Below are positions 36,440 to 43,892 of a DNA stretch of 64,000 nucleotides, piece by piece. How positions within the stretch are numbered: position 1 is the stretch's first letter; each line of letters opens with the position of its first letter. Where the stretch lies: contig NZ_JAVWNC010000005.1 in assembly GCF_036637135.1 (NCBI RefSeq), positions 1 to 64,000 of the forward strand, written 5' to 3'. The notes under the pieces are model-generated. The model did no database searches. It was given only the letters and a program-made list of their open reading frames with translations, and was not told the origin of the DNA. The translations under genes were made by a program, and so were the position numbers. The stretch is from Anaerorhabdus sp036637135. Lineage in GTDB: Bacteria > Bacillota_I > Bacilli_A > Erysipelotrichales > Erysipelotrichaceae.

Positions 36440-37116
36440 CCTTTTTTCCTCCTCAAATAATAACTTCCACCACACATCATTATCATCCCCATAAGAAATG
36501 TACCCGCAATTCTAAATACCAAATCGAAGAAGAATTGACTAGGTACCATTTGGATTAAAATATCTGTAGCAGGATCTAATAAAAATAAATCATTCGTAAA
36601 GAAAATATAATGAAATTGTAACCAAAATTGATTGAAATCAATCACCGCATACAATCCCAGGAATACAAGAAGTGTTACTGATGATAATGTAGCTGATAAG
36701 AACATTTCAGTACCATTCTTAAGTGCATCCTTTTTATATGTAAAATAACCGATTAATCCAAACAAAATAAATCCAATCCAGCTTAGAAACTTAACATTCA
36801 TGGCATTCAAATACAATACTTTTACATCCACCATATGCATGATTTCTTTTTCATTAAATACTTGTCTTTGTTCGCCTAGTATTGTTGCGGTTACACTCAA
36901 ATCATTTCGTTTGTCTTGAATATAATCAAGTAAAACATTCGTTGTTTCTTTTAATTCCTCACGACTAATACCAATATCCTCAGCAACACCAATTTTAGCG
37001 TATTCTTTATCATAAAAATTGCGATTAAAACTAACTACATCCAAACAAGTTAAGAAAAATGCCACAATAAAACATATAGTTGCAACAAAGAAACTCACTC
37101 TAGAGAGGATTTTCAT
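36436..37116 (-). CDS. Lit-like / TIGR01906 family membrane protein (DUF1461)
   Basis: A 226-residue protein with about four membrane helices (N-terminal, about 106-122, 140-158, 196-215) and an extracytoplasmic region after the first. It matches the DUF1461 family, whose characterised member Lit is the lipoprotein intramolecular transacylase that moves an acyl chain from glycerol to the N-terminal Cys. Two conserved His fit that family: H94 in EIMHMVDVK and H169 in WLQFHYIFFTND, and LLDP follows. True Lit activity versus another DUF1461 role cannot be decided from sequence. It overlaps rdgB by 17 bases. Confidence 0.75.
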   Translation of the reverse strand: MKILSRVSFFVATICFIVAFFLTCLDVVSFNRNFYDKEYAKIGVAEDIGISREELKETTNVLLDYIQDKRNDLSVTATILGEQRQVFNEKEIMHMVDVKVLYLNAMNVKFLSWIGFILFGLIGYFTYKKDALKNGTEMFLSATLSSVTLLVFLGLYAVIDFNQFWLQFHYIFFTNDLFLLDPATDILIQMVPSQFFFDLVFRIAGTFLMGMIMMCGGSYYLRRKKG

Positions 37117-37690
37117 TTAAGTACTCCAATAGTTTTCTTAGTGCTTTACCTCGATGAGAAACACTATTTTTCATTTCTTCTGATACATTCGCTAGGGTTG
37201 TCTTGAATGGTTCATAATAGACTATTGGATCATAACCAAACCCCTTTTTACCTTCAATACTTGTAGCAACACTACCTTCAATTGTATCCCTGAATACAAC
37301 AGCTTCTTTACCAGGTATACTCAACGCAATCGCACAAACGAAACGACAAGCACGATTCGTTTCATTTTTCATACGCTCTAATAAAACACTATTCTTGTAG
37401 TCATAACTCGTATCATGACCTAAATAACGTGCTGATTGAACACCTGGTTCTTTATTCAATGCATCAATTTCTAAACCTGAATCATCAGAAATACATGGAA
37501 TATTAAATTGATTCGTAATAGATTGTGCTTTGATTATAGCGTTTTCTTCAAATGTTACTCCTGTTTCTTCGATATCAATTACTTCAGGTAAATCATTGAT
37601 ACTTCGCACATGGTAACCCAGTGGTTCTAACATATGTTTAAATTCTTCAATTTTATGAGCATTCGAAGATGCTATAAATAAATCTTTCAT
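37100..37690 (-). CDS. rdgB: XTP/dITP diphosphatase
   Basis: House-cleaning pyrophosphatase of the Ham1 family that hydrolyses non-canonical purine triphosphates (ITP, XTP and deoxy forms). The 196-residue protein begins with the family pattern FIASSNAHKIEEFKHML; TFEENAIIKAQ, SDDSGLEIDAL, GVQSARYLG and the C-terminal FGYDPIV and SHRGKALRKL motifs are intact. Start ATGA overlaps the radical SAM gene. Confidence 0.95.
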   Translation of the reverse strand: MKDLFIASSNAHKIEEFKHMLEPLGYHVRSINDLPEVIDIEETGVTFEENAIIKAQSITNQFNIPCISDDSGLEIDALNKEPGVQSARYLGHDTSYDYKNSVLLERMKNETNRACRFVCAIALSIPGKEAVVFRDTIEGSVATSIEGKKGFGYDPIVYYEPFKTTLANVSEEMKNSVSHRGKALRKLLEYLNENPL

Positions 37691-39333
37691 TGTTTTTCCC
37701 CTTCCAAGCTAAACCAAAACCGTGTTGGATAATTTTGATTAGCATCATAAATCAATGTTTGAATCATAATTTGATTCTTATAAAATCCAAGTCTAATTTT
37801 ACCATAATTATATAATATCTGTTCATTAAAATAGTTATGATTAACCCATAATTGAAAGAGTTCTTTTTTCTTGTCACTATTCAATTCATCCATAAATAAG
37901 GGTTTTGGATTTTGTTTAAATTGAATGTAATAATCCGTATTGAGAAGTGCTTTAATTATTTTTTCATCATGAAGATTAAATTCACACAACACATCATATA
38001 CCATTAGAAAATAGTCTCTTACTTGTACTTGACCTTGAAACATTCTCATTCTATAACCAATGTTAGCCATGACATCAAAAATTGGATAACCCCAATTGAA
38101 ACAAGTGTCTAATGTCGTACGAATACGATGATTGTTATAACATTTTTCAGTTGCTTGATAGACATTTTCAATGATTTGTACATCAGCAACAGATAGCCAT
38201 TTTGTTTTCTGAATTGTATATGGAGATTCTTGATCATATATAAATCCAAATTCATGTGTTTCCTTACGTAGTACTGTTCCTTTTAGTAATTTAAGAATGC
38301 CAACTTGTATTTCACTTGCTCCACAGGCAAATAATTGTGAATATGATTGCTTAAATGAATTCAAATCTTCATAAGGTAATCCCCCAATAAGATCTACATG
38401 CATTACACAACCTGCCTGACTTAAGCGTTTAATATTTTGAACTAACTTATCTAAATTTTGAATCCGATTTACAGCTTGCAATGTTTGTTTATTAAACGAT
38501 TGAACACCCACTTCAAAACGAAAGCGCTCTTTATTCGCTTGTTCAAAAAAGGACAGCATTTCTTCATTCATTGTATCCAATACAACTTCAAATTGAAAAC
38601 TGAAATCAACATTTAGTTGTTCAATACATTGTGCAATCTTCAAAGCACGTTTTGGTTTCACATTAAATGTACGATCCAAAAATTTAACTTGTTTACACAC
38701 CTTTCCTTCAAGTTGTTTTAAAATGTTCATGATGTATTGCTCAGAATAAAGTCGTACTTGATTATCCAAAGAAGATAAACAATAACTACAACGATAAGGA
38801 CATCCTCTGCTTGTCTCTACATACAAATAACGATTCTTTTGATTCTCTAAATCAAAAGGAAGAAAATATGGACTTTCAAGTGTCTCAAGCCAACTTAATT
38901 GAACTTTCGCATAGGGTATTTCCGATTTGTATGCTTTAGACACAAAGCCATCTATCTCTTTTTCTTGTCGGCAAGCTTTCCAAAAAGTAATTTCCCCTTC
39001 ACCTCGAAGGATTCCTTCTATTGGATAATTCAACCAATCTTCATATTCATATGATACTTCTGGTCCTCCAATTAAAATTCGAATATTTGGGTTCATTTCA
39101 ATGATCTTTATTACTAATTGTTTCGATTCTTCTTGATTCCAAATATAAACAGATAAACCAATAATATCTGGATTTGACTCAACTAATTTTGAAGCTACAT
39201 CATCTAAGTTATCACGAATCGTATATTCTTGTATTTCCGTATTAAAAGAAACATCACGAGCTACATAAAGCCATCGTAATGCTAGACTGGTGTGTATAAA
39301 TTTGGCGTTGAGTGTCGTTAATATTACTTTCAT
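37687..39333 (-). CDS. B12-binding-domain radical SAM protein (DUF4080 type)
   Basis: A 548-residue protein with an N-terminal Rossmann-like cobalamin-binding domain (about 1-140, LVESNPDIIGLSVYIWN and ILIGGPEVSYE) but no DxHxxG motif, so cobalamin would be base-off only if bound at all. The radical SAM core follows with the cluster motif CPYRCSYC (about 177-184) and TIM-barrel sequence to about 375; the C-terminal part matches DUF4080. Widespread in Bacillota as an unassigned enzyme. A TATAAT box (minus strand, 39359-39354) and GGAG lie just upstream. First gene of the run to ridA. Confidence 0.85.
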   Translation of the reverse strand: MKVILTTLNAKFIHTSLALRWLYVARDVSFNTEIQEYTIRDNLDDVASKLVESNPDIIGLSVYIWNQEESKQLVIKIIEMNPNIRILIGGPEVSYEYEDWLNYPIEGILRGEGEITFWKACRQEKEIDGFVSKAYKSEIPYAKVQLSWLETLESPYFLPFDLENQKNRYLYVETSRGCPYRCSYCLSSLDNQVRLYSEQYIMNILKQLEGKVCKQVKFLDRTFNVKPKRALKIAQCIEQLNVDFSFQFEVVLDTMNEEMLSFFEQANKERFRFEVGVQSFNKQTLQAVNRIQNLDKLVQNIKRLSQAGCVMHVDLIGGLPYEDLNSFKQSYSQLFACGASEIQVGILKLLKGTVLRKETHEFGFIYDQESPYTIQKTKWLSVADVQIIENVYQATEKCYNNHRIRTTLDTCFNWGYPIFDVMANIGYRMRMFQGQVQVRDYFLMVYDVLCEFNLHDEKIIKALLNTDYYIQFKQNPKPLFMDELNSDKKKELFQLWVNHNYFNEQILYNYGKIRLGFYKNQIMIQTLIYDANQNYPTRFWFSLEGEKQ

Positions 39334-39359
39334 ATAATCTCCAATTCTTGTCTATTATA

Positions 39360-39709
39360 TCACCTTAGATAGGATACAAAGAAAAAAACTTTAATTTACA
39401 TCTTTAAAATATCACTCCATGATAATCTATCTATTTTTTATTGATTAAATGGATGATTTTGGTTTTATATCTTCTTATAAGTGTTTATAGACATCACCGC
39501 AAAGAGGCTTGAAATCAGAAGTTTGCACATATCTTCTCATTTCTCGTCATAACTCCTTACAGCTTAGTTTTGGAAGAGCAAGCATAGGAAGTGTGGCTTA
39601 TTTTTTTAATAAAGAAGCTTCACACATTCCAAAAAACGCCTTGTTGGGAAGTATCCCAAACCCTATTTGTTTTTTCAAATGGCTATCTATAAGTGCACCT
39701 CGAATGAAG
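39360..39709. other. Intergenic stretch at left edge of the hydrolase islet
   Basis: No gene supported. The first 110 bases are AT-rich like the rest of the chromosome; from about 39490 composition becomes more mixed. An open frame (39509-39793) crosses it but lacks a ribosome-binding site and family resemblance. It holds an 18-base sequence (39467-39484) repeated with one mismatch beyond the hydrolase gene. Confidence 0.5.
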
Positions 39710-39738
39710 TGGACGACAAGCAAGAGATATGGTACAAT
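39710..39738 (+). promoter_or_regulatory. Promoter of the alpha/beta hydrolase gene
   Basis: TGGACG (39710-39715), 17 bases, TACAAT (39733-39738). A 12-codon reading frame (39755-39793, beginning MEHEENSYN) lies between it and the hydrolase ATG and could be a leader peptide or chance. Confidence 0.45.
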
Positions 39739-39799
39739 TTTTTCAAGGAAAATCATGGAACATGAAGAAAATTCATATAATCCTCACAAATGAGAAAGC

Positions 39800-40660
39800 A
39801 TGAAAACTATTTATAAAACTACTGGGAGCAAAAATGCTGCGTTGGAACTATATAACGCTCAGCTAACCAAACTTGGTTATCCATACAAAGATATTTTTGT
39901 TAACACTTCCTTTGGTGAAACGCACTTAATTGAGACAGGAAACCTCAGTGGAAAACCATTATTGGTGTTTCATGGAGGAAACTCTACCACTTCTTACAAT
40001 CTTTTGGCTTGTCAGTTTTTACTTAGTGACTTTCGCATCTACGCTGTAGATATTATTGGACTTCCCGGTAAAAGTGCAGAAATTTGCCTTTCTCCAAATG
40101 GATATAGCTATGGAAAATGGGCAAATGAGGTTGTTAGCAGGCTCGGTTTTGAAAAAATCCGATGTTTTGGCGGCTCTTTTGGTGGTGGGGTTTTGGCAAA
40201 ATTTATGTGTGTTGCACCAAATAAAATTGAAAAGAGTGTACTTGTTGTACCGTCAGGTATAAATAACGCTTTTCCTATTGGCTCTATCAAAATGACGATT
40301 CCGCTTCTAAAATATCTGTGCACAAAGAATGATATCTATATCAAACAAACAGCTCTATTTATGTCTATTACAGAAGATGTTTTAGATACCGATACGCTTG
40401 ATACTGTAAAAAATAGCTTTGACCATGTAAAAACAAAAGCTGGAATGCCGTCAAATGTCAGTGCAAAGCTTATGAGACAATGCCATGCCCCAACACTTGT
40501 TATGGCAAGCGAGAAAGATTGTCTATTTCCAGCTAAAAAGGTTTTAAAGCGAGCTAAAACTATTATTCCAAACGCTGTTACTTATGAGTTAAAAAACAGA
40601 GGACATATGCATTTACTGACAGAAGAAGAAAAAACAATGATTATAGAATTTCTAAAATAG
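39800..40660 (+). CDS. Alpha/beta-fold hydrolase
   Basis: A 286-residue alpha/beta hydrolase of unknown substrate. The oxyanion-hole region is FHGGNSTTS, the nucleophile elbow is GGSFGG (Ser near 133), the acid is probably the Asp in ASEKDCLFP and the catalytic His is in NRGHMHLL near the C-terminus, a full triad. No signal peptide. The DNA is visibly richer in G and C than both neighbours (28 of 60 bases at 40141-40200), and the gene stands alone on the plus strand between two minus-strand operons, so recent acquisition is likely. Confidence 0.85.
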   Translation: MKTIYKTTGSKNAALELYNAQLTKLGYPYKDIFVNTSFGETHLIETGNLSGKPLLVFHGGNSTTSYNLLACQFLLSDFRIYAVDIIGLPGKSAEICLSPNGYSYGKWANEVVSRLGFEKIRCFGGSFGGGVLAKFMCVAPNKIEKSVLVVPSGINNAFPIGSIKMTIPLLKYLCTKNDIYIKQTALFMSITEDVLDTDTLDTVKNSFDHVKTKAGMPSNVSAKLMRQCHAPTLVMASEKDCLFPAKKVLKRAKTIIPNAVTYELKNRGHMHLLTEEEKTMIIEFLK

Positions 40661-40954
40661 CTACAGCGAATGAGCATAATCCGTATGTTAGATAGCAGAG
40701 CCAGTCGTCCTTGTCAACGATAAAATGAACGGCTTTGCCGTTGTTGACAAGCCCGCCTGTTTCTACTCATTGGCAATCAAGAGGGCGAAAGCAAGGAAGT
40801 ACTTTCGCCCTCAATCATTATGAGCGGATGGTTACGCTGGAGGATTCTTTTTATATTTTCCCATATCTTTTTATAAGTGTGCAAGAAATCCGGTCACCAT
40901 TTGGGCACCAAAGCGTCAAAATCTACAGTAATTTGAACATTATAAAAGTAGAAA
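40661..40954. other. GC-rich noncoding DNA, likely mobile-element remnant
   Basis: No gene supported. 65 of 132 bases at 40681-40812 are G or C, against 15 of 60 at 41041-41100. It contains a nested inverted repeat, CTTGTCAAC (40710-40718)/GTTGACAAG (40743-40751) with AACGGC/GCCGTT inside, and a second GAGGGCGAAAG (40781-40791)/CTTTCGCCCTC (40802-40812). Such paired GC-rich hairpins are typical of transfer or integration ends of mobile elements; no transposase, relaxase or integrase gene remains. Confidence 0.5.
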
Positions 40955-41024
40955 TAGCACAATATTCATGCGGGTTCATGTCATTTCTCACCGCCTAAAT
41001 GATTCTTACTGTGCTACTTTTTTT
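40955..41024 (+). terminator. Long imperfect hairpin with T run
   Basis: TAGCACA (40955-40961) pairs with TGTGCTA (41010-41016), with further partial pairing inside (GCGG/CCGC), followed by CTTTTTTT. It could terminate transcripts from the hydrolase gene. Confidence 0.5.
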
Positions 41025-41080
41025 ATTGTATTGATTTATTTTCCTTTCTTCATCATTCTATTTCAAATAAAGTAAGTAAC

Positions 41081-41118
41081 CAAAAAGAAAAAGTCTATGA
41101 AGTAGTTACTTCATAGAC
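41081..41118 (-). terminator. Terminator of the PadR-DUF4097 operon
   Basis: GTCTATGAAG (41093-41102) and CTTCATAGAC (41109-41118) form a perfect stem that can extend to 12 pairs; on the minus strand it is followed by TTTTTCTTTTTG. Confidence 0.8.
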
Positions 41119-41142
41119 CATGAAATTCTCATTTATTGATGT

Positions 41143-41829
41143 TTATGCCCAATCATCTAATTTAACATTACCACTAATTGTACTAACAAGAAATTTACTC
41201 TTCGTATTTCCTTGGGATAATTCGGCTGTACCACTTATTTTTTTAGCGTTGTATTTATCAATAAATCGACCACTAACAGATTTGAATCGCATGATATACC
41301 CATCATTTTCATGTAATGCAATCAATACACTACCACTTACTGTAGATCCTGAATAATCACAATTTGCCTTAGCAGAGAGTTTAACATTTCCACTTGTCGT
41401 TTTGAAGTTTAATCGTTGATAAGGTTTAAATTGTCTAATTCCTCCGCTTATTGTTGTCATGATTGCATGTGTTCCTTTTCCATGCGATTCTAGTCGACCA
41501 CTGACAGATTCTATATCCAATTGATTCGCATCTACATAGACTTGTACATGTCCGCTTGTTGACTTGAGTTTTAAATCGATATTCCTCGGTTTTGGTAAAA
41601 ACAATTGAAGAATTCCTTTAGTTATTCGAATACATACAAGAGTCTCAATACTTAATTTGCGTTCTATTACCAATTCATTGTTTTCACAAGTAATTTGAAT
41701 TTTATTGTTGAAATCACCATCATACTTCAATAAAACATCTTGTTCATCATGATAAGTTACGACAATATCTTCTTCTACAAGTTTCGCTCTAATTCTTTCT
41801 ACATCAGAATAATGTTCTACTATTTTCAT
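41143..41829 (-). CDS. DUF4097 family beta-repeat protein (cytoplasmic type)
   Basis: A 228-residue DUF4097/DUF4098-like protein built from repeated strands with an SG turn (TSGHVQVY, VSGRLES, ISGGIRQF, TSGNVKLS, VSGSVLIA, VSGRFIDK, ISGNVKLDDW), period about 20 residues, implying a short beta-solenoid. Unlike its upstream paralogue it has no membrane segment, so it is probably cytoplasmic. I use ATG 41829, six bases after AAAGGTG, rather than the GTG at 41838. Family function is unknown; it often accompanies PadR and DUF1700 genes, as here. Confidence 0.82.
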   Translation of the reverse strand: MKIVEHYSDVERIRAKLVEEDIVVTYHDEQDVLLKYDGDFNNKIQITCENNELVIERKLSIETLVCIRITKGILQLFLPKPRNIDLKLKSTSGHVQVYVDANQLDIESVSGRLESHGKGTHAIMTTISGGIRQFKPYQRLNFKTTSGNVKLSAKANCDYSGSTVSGSVLIALHENDGYIMRFKSVSGRFIDKYNAKKISGTAELSQGNTKSKFLVSTISGNVKLDDWA

Positions 41830-41854
41830 TTTCTTCACCTTTAGAAATTAAGAA

Positions 41855-42682
41855 TTAATCCCAATCTTCTAGTTTAAATCCACCACTTACTGTTTCAACA
41901 TCAAATTGTAATTCACGATCACCAAAATTAGTTTTCATATCGCCACTGAATTTTTGGTTATTGTATTCATCTTTAAATGAACCTGACACTGAACTAAATT
42001 CCACTTCATACCCAACAGATGGGTCGTATAAATTACAACGTACGGTACCACTGACTGTTGATGCTGTAAGTTTTGAATTTGCTTCCGTTTTTAAACGAAT
42101 GTTACCACTCACTGTTTCTGCATCGATTTCATTGAATGTACCATACATACGAATATTACCACTCACTGTATTTAAATCTGCATCTATTCCCGATGCTTGC
42201 CCTTCGATATTACCACTTACCGTATCAACGAATAAATCCTTTATATCTGGTTGCACATCTACACTACCACTTACATTTGATAAATCTAATTTATTGATTT
42301 GATCAGACGGCGCATAAATTTCAACTCTTCCTGAGTAACCAAAATTGAAAACAAAGAAATACCACTCTTTTTCACGTTCAATTCTTAAATCATTTCCTGT
42401 TGCATTCATCACAGGAACTCTATCCTTATTGCCGTAGTATTTTACAACGACATCATTTGAATTGTGTTCGTAAACAACAATACTCTCTTCTACAACATTT
42501 ACTTTAATATTCTCAATATTACTAAATCTTTCTTCCTTAACTAATTCATTTTTAACAGAATCTCTGTTACTAAAAAATCCCCAATTTGTTTTATATCCAA
42601 TAAATGCAGTACTTGCAATTCCACACACAACAATTAATAAAATTGATAAAACTACAAGTTTAGTTATTAGTATCTTTTTCAT
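41855..42682 (-). CDS. Membrane-anchored DUF4097 family protein
   Basis: A 275-residue protein with an N-terminal transmembrane helix (about 8-30, LVVLSILLIVVCGIAS) and an external beta-repeat domain. From about residue 120 there are eight VSG turns (NVSGSVDV, TVSGNIEG, TVSGNIRMY, TVSGNIRLK, TVSGTVRC, SVSGSFKD and so on) at about 20-residue period, the DUF4097 solenoid pattern. It ends with the same GGFKLEDWD-type sequence as the next gene (NVKLDDWA), so the two are paralogues from tandem duplication. It overlaps the DUF1700-like gene by four bases. Confidence 0.85.
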   Translation of the reverse strand: MKKILITKLVVLSILLIVVCGIASTAFIGYKTNWGFFSNRDSVKNELVKEERFSNIENIKVNVVEESIVVYEHNSNDVVVKYYGNKDRVPVMNATGNDLRIEREKEWYFFVFNFGYSGRVEIYAPSDQINKLDLSNVSGSVDVQPDIKDLFVDTVSGNIEGQASGIDADLNTVSGNIRMYGTFNEIDAETVSGNIRLKTEANSKLTASTVSGTVRCNLYDPSVGYEVEFSSVSGSFKDEYNNQKFSGDMKTNFGDRELQFDVETVSGGFKLEDWD

Positions 42683-43353
42683 TCGTTAGTACCTTTTAAT
42701 TGAAAGATAACCACAATAATTTGATGGAATATTCCGGAAATAACCCAAATAATCCAAGTAATTCCCCATGCGTGTGTTACAAATGAAATTAACAGATAGA
42801 TTGCAGTTATAATTAACCAATAAATAGAAGATATTGCTTCAAATACTTTACGATCTTTAGGTTTCATTGATTTAATTTCACGTTCTTGTGAATCTTCATA
42901 ATCTTTATATTCCTTTGGAGTTGACATATATGAATAGACGATCATTGCTGTAGCGATAGCTGCAAAAATTAACAACGTAATTACACCAACAGCACCCCCT
43001 ACATCTTCCATTCCAACTTCTTCTCCTATTACTGAGAATAAAATCAATGCTGCAGCTCCTAAAATATACAAACATACTCCAATTGCTGTGTTCTTCGCAT
43101 TTCTTTTGCGATATGAGTTTGCTTCAATCACAAAATCCTCATTTGGCATAACTTCTCTAATCATCTCATCTACATCTCCCATATTGGCTACAGCTAAACC
43201 ATAGCTTTCAGTTTCTGATTTTCCTTCTTTAAGGTAATCTTCAAATCGTTCATTTAAATTGGAAGCAATCTCCTCTTTTAATTCAATTGCCTTTTTAGTT
43301 CTTGGTACATCCTTGAAAATTACATCTACATAGTTTCTAATTTTGCTATTCAT
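42679..43353 (-). CDS. DUF1700-like membrane protein (permease-prefix domain)
   Basis: A 224-residue protein. The N-terminal cytoplasmic domain (about 1-70) is helical with KAIELKEEIASNLNERFEDYL and the AVANMGDVDEMIREV pattern typical of DUF1700/permease-prefix proteins. Four membrane helices follow (about 90-106, 117-137, 172-190, 195-217). Such proteins form modules with a PadR repressor and DUF4097 proteins; the role is thought to concern envelope sensing but is unproven. It overlaps both neighbours by four bases. Confidence 0.82.
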   Translation of the reverse strand: MNSKIRNYVDVIFKDVPRTKKAIELKEEIASNLNERFEDYLKEGKSETESYGLAVANMGDVDEMIREVMPNEDFVIEANSYRKRNAKNTAIGVCLYILGAAALILFSVIGEEVGMEDVGGAVGVITLLIFAAIATAMIVYSYMSTPKEYKDYEDSQEREIKSMKPKDRKVFEAISSIYWLIITAIYLLISFVTHAWGITWIIWVISGIFHQIIVVIFQLKGTNE

Positions 43354-43682
43354 TGTCTATCCTCCAATATCTTATCGATCATTGATTTAGCATCTTTCCA
43401 GTCATTCAGGTTTTCATAATATAGTTGTTTACCCAATTCGGTAATCGCATAATATCTTCGTCGAGCACCTGTTGCTTCATCACCCCAATACGAGATAATA
43501 TATCCACCTTGCTCTAGTCTTCTAAAAGTTGTATACAGTGTTGCTTCTTTTAATTCAAAGCGACCGCTTGTCATTTCATTAATAGCTTTATTGATTTCAT
43601 AACCATAGCTATCATGATTTAGAAGTTGAGCCAAGATAAATGTATCTGTGTATCCACGAATAATATCAGACATCACTAACAT
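43350..43682 (-). CDS. PadR family transcriptional regulator
   Basis: A 110-residue PadR winged-helix protein, first gene of its operon. The PadR pattern is clear: FILAQLLNHDSYGYEINKAI, the recognition region KEATLYTTFRRLEQGGYI and the wing GARRRYYAITELGKQ, with a short C-terminal dimerisation helix (subfamily s1). I start at ATG 43682, seven bases after AAGGAGG; the longer frame overlaps that site. It probably represses its own operon through the inverted repeat at 43716-43742. Confidence 0.92.
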   Translation of the reverse strand: MLVMSDIIRGYTDTFILAQLLNHDSYGYEINKAINEMTSGRFELKEATLYTTFRRLEQGGYIISYWGDEATGARRRYYAITELGKQLYYENLNDWKDAKSMIDKILEDRQ

Positions 43683-43705
43683 CTTTGTACCTCCTTGATA
43701 CATAC

Positions 43706-43742
43706 AATATATTCCAAGATACCTCGCCTGTCAAGGTATCTT
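43706..43742 (-). promoter_or_regulatory. PadR operon promoter with overlapping operator
   Basis: On the minus strand TTGACA (43734-43729), 17 bases, TATATT (43711-43706). Overlaying it is a perfect inverted repeat AAGATACCT (43716-43724) / AGGTATCTT (43734-43742) with a 9-base centre, so the repeat covers the -35 box and spacer. A repressor bound here would block RNA polymerase; PadR as the ligand is inferred from adjacency. Confidence 0.8.
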
Positions 43743-43837
43743 TTTAAAAAATGTATTATTTTTCGTGAAGTACTTCCGATTTATTTTCTAATTATAGTGA
43801 AATATCCTTTAAAATAAACCTTTTTCATACAATAGCA

Positions 43838-43866
43838 TTGAAAGAAGTTACTTATTAGAGTACAAT
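43838..43866 (+). promoter_or_regulatory. gltX promoter
   Basis: TTGAAA (43838-43843), 17 bases, TACAAT (43861-43866), 27 bases before the gltX ATG. No T-box is present in front of this synthetase gene. Confidence 0.65.
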
Positions 43867-43892
43867 AGACTTTGCGAAAAAGAGGTAAAAAA

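Noticed and set aside
39509..39793. 94-codon frame upstream of the hydrolase
   Set aside because: No ribosome-binding site and contains the hydrolase promoter; at most its last 12 codons could be a leader peptide.
40735..40998. 87-codon plus-strand frame in the GC-rich noncoding stretch
   Set aside because: Runs through the hairpins, no ribosome-binding site, no recognisable domain; I could not tie it to an integrase or relaxase.
41961..42302. 113-codon plus-strand frame and DNA repeats inside the DUF4097 gene that look array-like
   Set aside because: Antisense shadow of the VSG protein repeats; units are diverged, in-frame and without spacers, so neither a gene nor a CRISPR array.
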